Assembly (NCBI RefSeq): GCF_004361815.1
Contig: NZ_SNWA01000002.1
Location: forward strand, 3,100,001-3,164,000
From: Paraburkholderia sp. BL10I2N1
GTDB lineage: Bacteria > Pseudomonadota > Gammaproteobacteria > Burkholderiales > Burkholderiaceae
Direction of reading: 5' to 3'
DNA: 64,000 bases
Numbering within the stretch: position 1 is the first letter of the stretch; every line of letters starts with the position of its first letter. A program made the translations under genes and the position numbers. Below are positions 1-7,821 of the stretch, one piece after another. A model generated the notes under the pieces. The model saw only the letters and a program-made list of their open reading frames with translations, made no database searches and was not told the DNA's origin.

Positions 1-1062
1 CAGGTGATCGAGGGCGGCCAGCGTATCGCCGCGGCCGGCAAACCGCTGGCGGACTACATGACGCTCGCCAACCTGCTCCAGCCATGCGCCGCACTCGCGG
101 AGGCGGCCTCGGGCGCTCCGTATCTGACGGCGTTGCCCACCGCGACAACGTCGGCCATCCGCCAGGCCCGCTGCGCTTCGCTGGCAGCGGCAGGCTACAT
201 ACACGGCACCGACACGCAAACCCAGGCGAACGACGCGCTCACGTTGCTGCACGAGGCAGGTTATGAAGCCGATTCCGATCTCCTGCACGCACCCATGTGG
301 GACTCGCAGGCCGTGCCGGCCGTCGCCGTCACGTACGCCGATGCGTACACGAGGTCGAGCGTGATCGACAACCTTTGCGGCTTCAGCTTCGGCACGACGA
401 ACCCTTCAGGCGCAGCGGGCGTGACACCAGCCGTCTCGCCGATGCTGACCGTGTTCGCGCTGGGCAACGGTGTGCCGCCGACCAACGGCATCAGTCTCGT
501 CTACAACGTCACGCCGCCAGGGGGGGCCGACCACCGGCTCGCGACAGCCGATGCAAGCTTCGCGGGTGCGGCATGCGTACGCAGGCTATGGACAGGTAGG
601 GACTCGCGCATGCTGGCGAGTGTCGAGGCGATCCGCGTGAATGCAAACCTGCATGGCAAGCCCGCGATCATCGTTCAGGGCCGCAGCGATGCACTCGTGC
701 CGGTGAATCATGCGTCGCGCGCGTATCTTGCGGCAAACAGCGTGAGGGAAGGCTCGCGCAGCCAGCTGTCGTTCTACGAGGTGACGAACGGACAGCATTT
801 CGACGCGTTCCTCGGCGTGTCCGGCTTTGACTCACGCTTCGTGCCGGTCCACTACTACAACATCCAGGCGCTCAACCTGATGTGGAGCCACCTGAAGAAC
901 GGCACGCCGCTACCGCCGTCGCAGGTGATCCGCACGGTGCCGCGCGGCGTCACGGCGAGCGGTGTGCCCGAGTTGAGCGTGGCGAACCTGCCGGCCATCG
1001 TGGCGAACCCCGGCAGCAATGCGATCGGCGTGAACCGCGGGGTGGTGAACGTACCGCACTAA
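1..1062 (+). CDS. D-(-)-3-hydroxybutyrate oligomer hydrolase, C-terminal half (5' end outside window)
   Basis: The reading frame is already open at base 1, so the gene starts upstream and only about 353 codons of a family that is usually near 700 residues are present. The enzyme cleaves 3-hydroxybutyrate oligomers to monomers during polyhydroxybutyrate turnover. The visible part has the family's C-terminal layout: a segment containing QGRSDALVPVNHASRAY, where a charge-relay Asp would lie, and TNGQHFDAFLGVSGFDSRF, where the catalytic His is expected. Assignment is by recognition of family sequence, not by search. An apparent GTG at position 4 is internal. The gene ends 100 bases before two gene scraps, so nothing downstream looks co-transcribed. 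Confidence 0.85.
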   Translation, partial: QVIEGGQRIAAAGKPLADYMTLANLLQPCAALAEAASGAPYLTALPTATTSAIRQARCASLAAAGYIHGTDTQTQANDALTLLHEAGYEADSDLLHAPMWDSQAVPAVAVTYADAYTRSSVIDNLCGFSFGTTNPSGAAGVTPAVSPMLTVFALGNGVPPTNGISLVYNVTPPGGADHRLATADASFAGAACVRRLWTGRDSRMLASVEAIRVNANLHGKPAIIVQGRSDALVPVNHASRAYLAANSVREGSRSQLSFYEVTNGQHFDAFLGVSGFDSRFVPVHYYNIQALNLMWSHLKNGTPLPPSQVIRTVPRGVTASGVPELSVANLPAIVANPGSNAIGVNRGVVNVPH

Positions 1063-1165
1063 AGACGCGTTGCGCCATTCACAGCGATACGTGGACTGTG
1101 ACGAACGAACGGGCCGCCGAACGCGGCCCGCCGCAAATATCCACTTTTTGTCGTGCTGCGCCTCG

Positions 1166-1318
1166 TCCGCGGTCAGCCGGCGCATCGCGGAGATCGAGGC
1201 ATTGGTCGGCCTGCCCGTGATCCAGCGGCAGTCGCGCGGCGTGACGGTCACACCGGTAGGCGAAACCGTGCTGCGTTACGCGCAAACGATCATCGCGAAC
1301 ATCGAACGGATGAGCGAC
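1166..1318 (+). pseudogene. LysR-family regulator remnant (end of helix-turn-helix and linker helix)
   Basis: Translation gives SAVSRRIAEIEALVG followed by a PVIQR...GVTVTPVGETVLRYAQ stretch, which is the second half of a LysR winged helix and its linker helix. The first roughly 30 residues and the whole effector domain are missing. No start codon or ribosome site lies in place. The frame then runs straight into the adjacent transporter scrap. The piece is about 50 residues of a family that is normally about 300. Confidence 0.75.
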
Positions 1319-1319
1319 C

Positions 1320-1424
1320 GGCGTGTTCGTCTTTATTGCGGGTGCGATGCTGATCGTAATGGCCGTGATCGGTCTGATGGGGCCGCGCACCAAAGGGCGG
1401 GCGCTGGAGACGATTTCGCGCTAG
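1320..1424 (+). pseudogene. MFS transporter C-terminal remnant
   Basis: In the frame beginning at 1320 the translation is a hydrophobic helix (VFVFIAGAMLIVMAVIGLM) followed by GPRTKGRALETISR and a stop. This is the typical last membrane helix and TKGR-type cytoplasmic tail of sugar/acid MFS porters. It abuts the LysR scrap within two bases and is in a different frame, so the pair looks like the two ends left by one deletion. Confidence 0.7.
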
Positions 1425-1493
1425 CGCCCGGTAGCCGGGTCGCGCAACCGGACAGGCGGATGCCCCAGGCTGGGACCGTCCGCTTTTGTTTTT

Positions 1494-2504
1494 CTACGCT
1501 TCCAGCGCAAGCAGCGCGAAGGTCGCGAGCCAATGTTCGCCCATGTAGTCGCCCGCGACGTGCGCGAGTGCCACGCCGAGATGCGTGTCCGCCGCTTCGC
1601 GCAGGACGGCGACACGCGCATCGCCATCGGGCAGCGCACGCGCAATGGACCGCTGGCACCACGCACGGCTCAGATTGAGGCCGTCGAGGTGCGCAATCTT
1701 GCCGTCGCTGCGATCGGTGACGGTGGCTGGCAGGAATAGCGTGGCCGGTTCGCGTCGGGCAACGTCGGGCAGGAAACGGCCGAACCACTCGACGAATTCC
1801 GTGGGCTGCAACACGCGGTGCATCAACTCGGCTTCCATCAGCGACGGCGACAGGAATTCGTCGCCGGCCGGCTCCCACGCCTGGCACCCCGCGTCATTCA
1901 GATACCAGCGCTTCGCCGTTTCGACGATCAGGCCGGCGAGCGAATCGCGTGAGGTCTGGCGCGCGAAGTCGAGTGACAGCGCGAGTGCAAACGCCATGTT
2001 GAAGTGCGTGCCGACGCGCAACGGGTACGTTGCCTTCGGCAAAAACTCCTCGAAGCGCTCGACGAAGGTGTCCGTCAGCGGCGCGATCGTTTGCGTCCAG
2101 CGCTGGGCCTGCGGCAGTTTCATCGACTGCACCTGCGCGGCAAGCGCAAGCAGCCAGGCCCAGCCGTACGGCCGTTCAAAGCCGCGATTGTGGGGCAGAT
2201 CCAGATACACACGTTCGCCGGCGACATTCCTCTCCGTGAAATGTTCTTCAACGACCGCGATGATGCGATCCGCCTCAGGCAGGTCCGGAAAGCGATCGAT
2301 CAGGCGCAGCACGAGCCAGTAGCCGTGCACGCACGAATGCCAGTCGTAGCTGCCGTAAAAGATCGGATGGAGCGCGCGTGGACCCTGCACGTCCTGCGGA
2401 CCGGCAAGCGAATGGGTGAGCTTGTTCGGATACTCGCGCGTGAGGTGGTCGAGCGCCAGCGCAGCGAATTTCGACGCTATGGCGGAGGTCAGTTGGGTAG
2501 TCAT
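1494..2504 (-). CDS. DUF2891 family protein
   Basis: A protein of 336 residues that I recognise as DUF2891. It has a conserved HPIFYGSYDWHSCVHGYW segment near residue 60, aromatic-rich GYAW-like helices (ERPYGWAWLLALA) and many His/Trp residues in an alpha-helical, probably (alpha/alpha)-barrel-like fold. The family's biochemical function is not established. The ATG at 2504 is preferred over one at 2552, because the latter would sit in the loop of a perfect hairpin (2535-2567) and add a non-conserved tail. It is the last minus-strand gene of the polyamine cluster, 116 bases after the second FAD oxidase, but the hairpin between them may separate expression. No signal peptide is visible. Confidence 0.75.
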   Translation of the reverse strand: MTTQLTSAIASKFAALALDHLTREYPNKLTHSLAGPQDVQGPRALHPIFYGSYDWHSCVHGYWLVLRLIDRFPDLPEADRIIAVVEEHFTERNVAGERVYLDLPHNRGFERPYGWAWLLALAAQVQSMKLPQAQRWTQTIAPLTDTFVERFEEFLPKATYPLRVGTHFNMAFALALSLDFARQTSRDSLAGLIVETAKRWYLNDAGCQAWEPAGDEFLSPSLMEAELMHRVLQPTEFVEWFGRFLPDVARREPATLFLPATVTDRSDGKIAHLDGLNLSRAWCQRSIARALPDGDARVAVLREAADTHLGVALAHVAGDYMGEHWLATFALLALEA

Positions 2505-2534
2505 TGGCGTATCGTCAGGAAACGGTCCATGAAG

Positions 2535-2567
2535 GCCTGCGGCAAGGATCATGCTGCTGCCGCAGGC
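2535..2567 (-). terminator. Perfect 10-bp hairpin between FAD oxidase and DUF2891 gene
   Basis: GCCTGCGGCA at 2535-2544 and TGCCGCAGGC at 2558-2567 are exact inverted repeats with a 13-base loop. No T-run follows on the minus strand, so it may be a weak terminator, a 3'-end stabiliser or an expression-tuning structure rather than an intrinsic terminator. Confidence 0.5.
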
Positions 2568-2620
2568 AGTGAACCATTGTGCCTCGATTACGCCCTGGTT
2601 GTCGTCACACTGGCAGCCGC

Positions 2621-3928
2621 TCAGAACAGTTCGCGAATCCGGTGATACAGCATGCCGAGTTCGAGCGCCGGGCCGCGAAACGCCGGCCCGCCAGGAAAAC
2701 GCGCATGCCTAAGTTTCGCAAAGAGATCGAAGGCGCCGGTCTCGCCCGCCATCGCCTGCGCGACGACGCGCCCTGCAACGCCCGTCAATGCCACACCATG
2801 TCCGGAAAAGCCCTGCACGTAGTAGTAGTTCGAATCGATCGAACCAAAATCCGGCGCGCGATTGCGCGTGACATCGACAAAGCCGCCCCACGCGAATTCG
2901 ATCTTGACGTCGGATAGTTGCGGAAAGACGCCCGTCATCCGTTGGCGGATCTCTTCCCCGAGCTGCGCGGGCGATGCGCCGGTGGAACTGGCGCGGCCGC
3001 CGAACAGCAGGCGATGGTCTGCGGCGACGCGGTAGTAGTCGAGAAAGAAATTGTTGTCGCACACGGCAGCGCGTCCCGCTATCAGCGAATTTGCGCGCTC
3101 GCGGCCGAGCGGCTCGGTCGCGACGATGTAGGAAGCGATCGGCGCAATGCGCGAAGCGACTTCGGCGGGCAGCACGTCGCCGAGTGTTGCGTTGCCGCAG
3201 GCAGCGACGAAGCGGCAGCGCACTTCTCCCGTCGCGGTGCGGACGACGGGGCGCGAGCCGCGTACCACTTCCAGCACCGGCGAATGCGCAAAGAGCTGCG
3301 CGCCTTCAAGCCGCGCAGCATCGGCGAGACCGAGGCAATATTTGAGCGGGTGCAGATGGCCCGAAAGCGGATCGTAGACGCCCGCGAGATAGTTGCGCGA
3401 CGCAATGCGCGCGCGTATCGCGTCGGTGTCGAGCCATGACAGATTCCCATAGCCCCAGCGGGACGAAGCAGCTTCCATCCACGCGCGCAGATCCGGCACG
3501 CGCTTGGGCTTCGTCGCAACGGTCAGATAGCCGGGCGTGAAATCGCAGTCGATGCCGTAGCGCGCGATTCGCTCGCGCACGAGTGCCACGCCTTCGACCG
3601 ACATGGCCCAGGCGGCGCGCGCGCCGTCGAGACCGAGCTGCTTTTCGATGACTTCATCTTTCGCAAAACCGACGAGCGTCTGCCCGCCGTTGCGTCCCGA
3701 TGCGCCCCAGCCCGGACGATGGGCGTCGACGACGATCACCGACAGGCCGCGTGCCCGGCATTCGAGCGCGACGGAAAGGCCCGCAAAACCCGCGCCGATC
3801 ACGCAGACGTCGGCTTCATGGATGCCGTCGAGCATCGGGTCGTCCGCGAGCGGCCGGCTGGCTGTCGCTTCGTAGTAAGAGTCGCGCGCGAGCGCGTCGG
3901 CGCGGCGGTCGAGACTGTCGTTGGTCAT
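2621..3928 (-). CDS. FAD-dependent oxidoreductase, gamma-glutamylputrescine oxidase (PuuB) type, copy 2
   Basis: A 435-residue DAO-family flavoprotein. PuuB oxidises gamma-glutamylputrescine to gamma-glutamyl-gamma-aminobutyraldehyde, with H2O2 and ammonia released. The ADP-binding motif VCVIGAGFAG lies at residues 41-50, the GWGASGRNGGQ flavin motif shortly after, and the C-terminal substrate/FAD region reads FAWGGFVDVTRNRAPDFG...GFSGHGVALTG. The start is the ATG at 3928, which overlaps the stop of the upstream paralogue (TGATG), implying translational coupling. The frame stays open upstream to 4312, but that part lies inside the neighbouring gene. It may have a different amine specificity from copy 1; this cannot be settled from sequence alone. 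Confidence 0.85.
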   Translation of the reverse strand: MTNDSLDRRADALARDSYYEATASRPLADDPMLDGIHEADVCVIGAGFAGLSVALECRARGLSVIVVDAHRPGWGASGRNGGQTLVGFAKDEVIEKQLGLDGARAAWAMSVEGVALVRERIARYGIDCDFTPGYLTVATKPKRVPDLRAWMEAASSRWGYGNLSWLDTDAIRARIASRNYLAGVYDPLSGHLHPLKYCLGLADAARLEGAQLFAHSPVLEVVRGSRPVVRTATGEVRCRFVAACGNATLGDVLPAEVASRIAPIASYIVATEPLGRERANSLIAGRAAVCDNNFFLDYYRVAADHRLLFGGRASSTGASPAQLGEEIRQRMTGVFPQLSDVKIEFAWGGFVDVTRNRAPDFGSIDSNYYYVQGFSGHGVALTGVAGRVVAQAMAGETGAFDLFAKLRHARFPGGPAFRGPALELGMLYHRIRELF

Positions 3929-5220
3929 CACAGCAGATCCTTCATCCGATACCAGGCCATCGCGAGCACGAGGGCAGGGGTACGCAGTGTATCGCCACCG
4001 GGGAAATCGCGGTGCGGGATCTTGCCGAAGAGATCGAAGCGAGCCGCCTGCCCGTCGATCGCTTCCGCGATCAGCTTGCCCGCGAGCCCCGTCGTGTTGA
4101 CGCCGTGCCCCGAGAAACCCTGCGCGAAGTAGACGGTGGGCGAAAGGCGTCCGAAATGCGGCGCCCGATTCATCGTGATATCGACAAAACCGCCCCACAC
4201 ATAGTCGATTTTGACATCGGCGAGTTGCGGAAAGGTCTTCAGCATATCGCTGCGCATGGCTTGTGCCAGATTTCGCGGCGCAAGCTTCGAGTAACTGACC
4301 TTGCCGCCCCACAGCAGGCGGCGATCCTTCGACGGCCGGAAATAGTCAAGCACAAAACGGCTGTCGCAGACTGCAGCCTGCGCGGGCATCAAGGCGTTGG
4401 CGCGCGCTTCATCGAGCGGCTCGGTCGCGACGACGTAGGTGCCGACCGGCATGATCTTGCGCGCGACGGCGGGCGCAAGCGAGCCGAGATACGTATTGCA
4501 TGCGAGCACAACGAACTTCGCATGCACCTTGCCGCGGGCGCTTTCGACGACGTGCCGCCCACCTTCGGCGCGCAGTGCGGTGACGCAGCTGTCTTCGAAG
4601 ATGCGCGCGCCAGCAGCGACGGCGGCGCGAGCGAGGCCGAGCGTGTAATTGAGCGGATGAAGATGACCGCTGTCCGGGTCGAACAATCCGCCCAGGTAGC
4701 GCGACGATTGCACATAGTGCGACATCGCGTTGCCGTCCACATACTTGAAACGGTCGTAGCCGAAACGCCTTGCAGCTTCGTCGCGCCATTGCTGCAACGC
4801 TTCGACGTCCCGCGGCTTGTTCGCCGCGGTGAGGTAACCGGGGGTCAACGCGCAGTCGATCTGGTGTCTCTCGACCCGCTCCCTGACGATATCGAGTGTT
4901 TCCGCGCCCATATCCCAGACGCGTTTTACGTCGTCGGCGGGCAGGTACTTCGCGAACGTATCGATGTCGCACGCGAAGCCGCCGATCAGCTGGCCGCCGT
5001 TGCGGCCGCTCGCGGCCCAGCCGACCTTCGATGCTTCGAGGACCGCGACGGAATGGCCGCGTTCTGCGAGATTGAGCGCGGCGGAGATGCCGGTCAGCCC
5101 GGCGCCGATCACGCAGACGTCCACCGTGATGGAATCGTCGAGCGCGGGATGGCGGGTTGTGTCGTTGACGGTGGCCGCGTAGTACGACGCGGCGTGGGGC
5201 TGGTTCGAAAGCCTGAGCAT
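3928..5220 (-). CDS. puuB: FAD-dependent oxidoreductase, gamma-glutamylputrescine oxidase (PuuB) type, copy 1
   Basis: A 430-residue DAO-family oxidase, clearly paralogous to its downstream neighbour. It shows VDVCVIGAGLTGIS near residues 34-46, VGWAASGRNGGQLIGG, and the C-terminal VWGGFVDITMNRAPHFG...FSGHGVNTTGLAG. Its likely role is oxidation of gamma-glutamylputrescine made by PuuA. Two starts are possible: ATG 5220 (MLRLSNQ, chosen because SNQPHAxSYYAATVN is the usual N-terminus of these proteins) and ATG 5250, which lies inside the 3' arm of a 16-bp hairpin. Neither has a strong ribosome site. It is the first gene after the DUF3138 gene on the same strand. Confidence 0.85.
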   Translation of the reverse strand: MLRLSNQPHAASYYAATVNDTTRHPALDDSITVDVCVIGAGLTGISAALNLAERGHSVAVLEASKVGWAASGRNGGQLIGGFACDIDTFAKYLPADDVKRVWDMGAETLDIVRERVERHQIDCALTPGYLTAANKPRDVEALQQWRDEAARRFGYDRFKYVDGNAMSHYVQSSRYLGGLFDPDSGHLHPLNYTLGLARAAVAAGARIFEDSCVTALRAEGGRHVVESARGKVHAKFVVLACNTYLGSLAPAVARKIMPVGTYVVATEPLDEARANALMPAQAAVCDSRFVLDYFRPSKDRRLLWGGKVSYSKLAPRNLAQAMRSDMLKTFPQLADVKIDYVWGGFVDITMNRAPHFGRLSPTVYFAQGFSGHGVNTTGLAGKLIAEAIDGQAARFDLFGKIPHRDFPGGDTLRTPALVLAMAWYRMKDLL

Positions 5221-5240
5221 AGGCAGGAAGGACAGGATGG

Positions 5241-5282
5241 GCCGAAACATCGCGCCTTGAAAACCGGGCGCGATGTTTCGGC
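5241..5282 (-). terminator. Perfect 16-bp hairpin between DUF3138 gene and puuB pair
   Basis: GCCGAAACATCGCGCC at 5241-5256 pairs exactly with GGCGCGATGTTTCGGC at 5267-5282, leaving a 10-base loop. It begins nine bases after the stop of the DUF3138 gene on the minus strand. No T-run follows. Its 3' arm contains the alternative ATG of the next gene (5248-5250), so it could also mask a start codon. Confidence 0.6.
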
Positions 5283-5290
5283 GTGCAGCG

Positions 5291-6871
5291 TTAGAACGAG
5301 TAGATGAACTGCGTGGCGAGCAGGTCGTTGGACTTGCCGTACGAACCGTCGTTACGCAGGAACACCTTGTTGTTGGCCCAGTCGTGGCGATATTCCACCT
5401 TGACCTGGATCTGCTGGGTCGGATAGAACAGCAGGTCGAGTGCGACGTCCTGACGGTTCGCGCCCTTGCATTCGAAGCCGAGGCCGCCGTTCGCCTGCGA
5501 GTTCGCCAGACAGTCAGCGCCGATGCCGAAGCCGTTGGCGGTATCCATGCCGTTCGAGTTCAGCGCGATGCCACCGCCACCGCCGCCGTTCTTGCTGTCA
5601 GCGAGGTAGTCATAGCGCAGCGTTGCACCCATCCGCCCGATGCCCTCGAGGTTGAACTTGCGGTGGGCGAGCAGCGAGATACCGTACCACTGTGCCTGGC
5701 CACCGTTGAAGGCCGCATGGTCCTGCTGACCGTAGTCGACTTCGGCGTTGTACTGCACGTCCGCCAACGTATACGTGAGGTCGACCTCGCCGAAGAGGAA
5801 CGCGCCATAGGCGCTAGGCGCCTGGCCGCCGACACCGAATGCGGTGGTGTTCGTCGCCGCGTTGAACGCGCTCGGGAGTGTCTGCCGGCCAATGTTGAAC
5901 GAGCCGCCGATATCCAGCGCGCTCGACCACGTGTAGTCCGTACGTGCCGTGAAGGTCGGTACCTTGTTGCTGGTCGTGATCGGGTCGCCCAACGCATTGA
6001 CGCCCGTCTGCGTGATCGAGCCGAACGTACGATACTGCTCGTTGCCGAGGAAGAACTTCGAGGCCCAGTTACCCTTGGTGTAGTTCGCGCCGATACCGAC
6101 ATAGCTGCCCGGATCGGAGAAGTCATACAGCAGGTTGTGCGTCAGCGTCAGCATCTGGTTGGACTGCTGCACTTCGTAGCCGCCGAAGCTTGGGATCAGA
6201 CCGGCGACGAAGGTCGCTTCCGCCGTCATCGGCACGTTGACCACGGCCGTGTTCAGGATGTTGTTGCCGATCTCGCCGTGCGAATTCTGCAGCAACGTGA
6301 TGCCGTTGCCGCGGTTCGGCATCAACGTGACTTCCGCCGACGGCGCCATCGGGCCTACGCCGAAGGTCTTCTTGATGTCGAGGTAGAGGTCGCCGAACGT
6401 GCTGTTGTAGTACGTGTAGGCGTTTTCGTGGTTCGCGAACAGGAACGACGAGGAACTTTGCGCACGGTTGTAGACGTAGGTCGGATCGATATAGCCCGTC
6501 ACCGAAAGACCTGCGATCGGCCCGGTATTGGCCGCGTCTTCAAGCGAATCGACCTTCAACTGCTGGTTCGCGATCTGCTGCTTCATCGCGGTTACTTCGT
6601 CGTTGGTCAACGTTGCCTGAGCCTTGCCGTATTCAGGCGAAGTGATGTCCAGCGGCGCTGCCGCGACCGGCGCAGCGACAGGCGCCACCGGGGCCGCCGC
6701 TGTTGCAGCGGCCTTCGGCTTGCTGGCCACCTCTGCGCGCAGCTGCTTGACTTCTTTTTGCAGCGCGTTGAGCTGGGCCTGCAGGGCCTTGATCTGGTCG
6801 CTGGTGGCATCTGCCATGGCAAGGCCAGGCAGACTCCCCGCCACCAGCAGACAGATGAGTTTCTTTCTCAT
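5291..6871 (-). CDS. DUF3138 family outer-membrane porin-like protein
   Basis: A 526-residue exported protein. The signal peptide is MRKKLICLLVAGSLPGLAMA with an Ala-x-Ala-type cleavage. It is followed by a short coiled coil (IKALQAQLNALQKEVKQLRAEVA, split here by no break), an Ala/Pro-rich linker, and then a long beta-rich region with alternating hydrophobic residues ending in an aromatic (TQFIYSF), as outer-membrane barrels do. The N-terminal coiled coil resembles porins that use a trimerising stalk. The start ATG 6871 has AAGGAG eight bases upstream. It lies 38 bases after potI, so it is probably co-transcribed with the putrescine ABC transporter. Inference: it is the outer-membrane channel that feeds polyamines to PotF. 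Confidence 0.75.
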   Translation of the reverse strand: MRKKLICLLVAGSLPGLAMADATSDQIKALQAQLNALQKEVKQLRAEVASKPKAAATAAAPVAPVAAPVAAAPLDITSPEYGKAQATLTNDEVTAMKQQIANQQLKVDSLEDAANTGPIAGLSVTGYIDPTYVYNRAQSSSSFLFANHENAYTYYNSTFGDLYLDIKKTFGVGPMAPSAEVTLMPNRGNGITLLQNSHGEIGNNILNTAVVNVPMTAEATFVAGLIPSFGGYEVQQSNQMLTLTHNLLYDFSDPGSYVGIGANYTKGNWASKFFLGNEQYRTFGSITQTGVNALGDPITTSNKVPTFTARTDYTWSSALDIGGSFNIGRQTLPSAFNAATNTTAFGVGGQAPSAYGAFLFGEVDLTYTLADVQYNAEVDYGQQDHAAFNGGQAQWYGISLLAHRKFNLEGIGRMGATLRYDYLADSKNGGGGGGIALNSNGMDTANGFGIGADCLANSQANGGLGFECKGANRQDVALDLLFYPTQQIQVKVEYRHDWANNKVFLRNDGSYGKSNDLLATQFIYSF

Positions 6872-6909
6872 GCAAATTTCTCCTTGTTGGTCGTATTGCA
6901 AAGAACTTC

Positions 6910-7821
6910 TTATGCTTTTGCCGTATCGAGTGACTGCCGTACGGTGGCGGGTTGCGGTACTGCGGGACTGGCATCGGCTGGTTCGGCCTGGGCGAACGCG
7001 ATCTGCATGTCACGGGTGCGCTTGCGCTCGCGTGCCAGCATCCACTTGTTGACGGCGATCACCCCGATCGTCACCGCAGCGATAAAGATGGTGGCGAGCG
7101 CATTCATCTCCGGATTCAGGCCGAGCCGCACGCGCGAGAAGACGACGAGCGGCAGCGTCGTGGAGCCGGGGCCGGAGAGGAACGCGGACAGCACGAGGTC
7201 ATCGATCGACAGCGTGAACGACAGCAACCAGCCCGACATCAGCGCCTGCGAAATCAACGGCAGCGTGATCAGGAAGAACACCTTGAGCGGCGTGGCGCCG
7301 AGATCAAGCGCCGCCTCTTCGAGCGACCGGTTCATTTCCTTGACGCGCGACTGCACGATGATCGCCACATAGGACACGCACAGCATCACGTGGCCGATCC
7401 AGATCGTCAGCACGCCGCGGCCTCTTGGCCAGCCGAGCATCTGTTCGAGCGCGACGAACAGCAGCAGCAGCGAGATGCCCTGGATCACCTCGGGAATCAC
7501 GAGCGGCGCGTTGATCATCCCGGCGAAGAACGTAAAGCCGCGAAACCTGCCGAAGCGCGCCAGCACGAAGCCCGCCCAGGTGCCGATCACGACCGACGCA
7601 CACGCCGTCAACAAGCCGATCTTGAGCGACAGCCAGGCGGCGGTCAGCAGTTCATCGTCCTGCAGCAGCGCCGCGTACCACTTCAGCGAGAAGCCGGACC
7701 AGACCGTGACGAGTTTCGATTCATTGAATGAGTAGACGACGAGGCTGAAGATCGGGATGTAAAGAAACAGGAACCCGAGCGTCAGCACACCGGCGGAAAG
7801 GGGTTTGTTTGGCTTGATCAT
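6910..7821 (-). CDS. potI: Putrescine ABC transporter permease PotI
   Basis: A 303-residue inner-membrane permease with six predicted helices. The binding-protein-dependent transport EAA motif appears as EEAALDLGATPLKVFFLITLP, which docks onto the ATPase PotG. SFTLSIDDLVLSAFLSGPG follows, a signature of PotC/PotI permeases. Its start ATG overlaps the stop of potH by four bases (ATGA), so translation is coupled. It works with PotF, PotG and PotH to import putrescine. The roughly 45-residue hydrophilic C-terminal tail (ERKRTRDMQIAFAQAEPAD...) extends beyond the usual PotI length. Confidence 0.9.
   Translation of the reverse strand: MIKPNKPLSAGVLTLGFLFLYIPIFSLVVYSFNESKLVTVWSGFSLKWYAALLQDDELLTAAWLSLKIGLLTACASVVIGTWAGFVLARFGRFRGFTFFAGMINAPLVIPEVIQGISLLLLFVALEQMLGWPRGRGVLTIWIGHVMLCVSYVAIIVQSRVKEMNRSLEEAALDLGATPLKVFFLITLPLISQALMSGWLLSFTLSIDDLVLSAFLSGPGSTTLPLVVFSRVRLGLNPEMNALATIFIAAVTIGVIAVNKWMLARERKRTRDMQIAFAQAEPADASPAVPQPATVRQSLDTAKA

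Noticed and set aside
3700..5307. 535-codon open frame opposite the two FAD oxidases
   Set aside because: Antisense to two clear flavoproteins, no ribosome site and no recognisable fold.
5273..7372. 699-codon open frame opposite the DUF3138 gene and potI
   Set aside because: Composition (Arg, Val, Asp rich, no domains) is that of an antisense shadow of GC-rich coding sequence.
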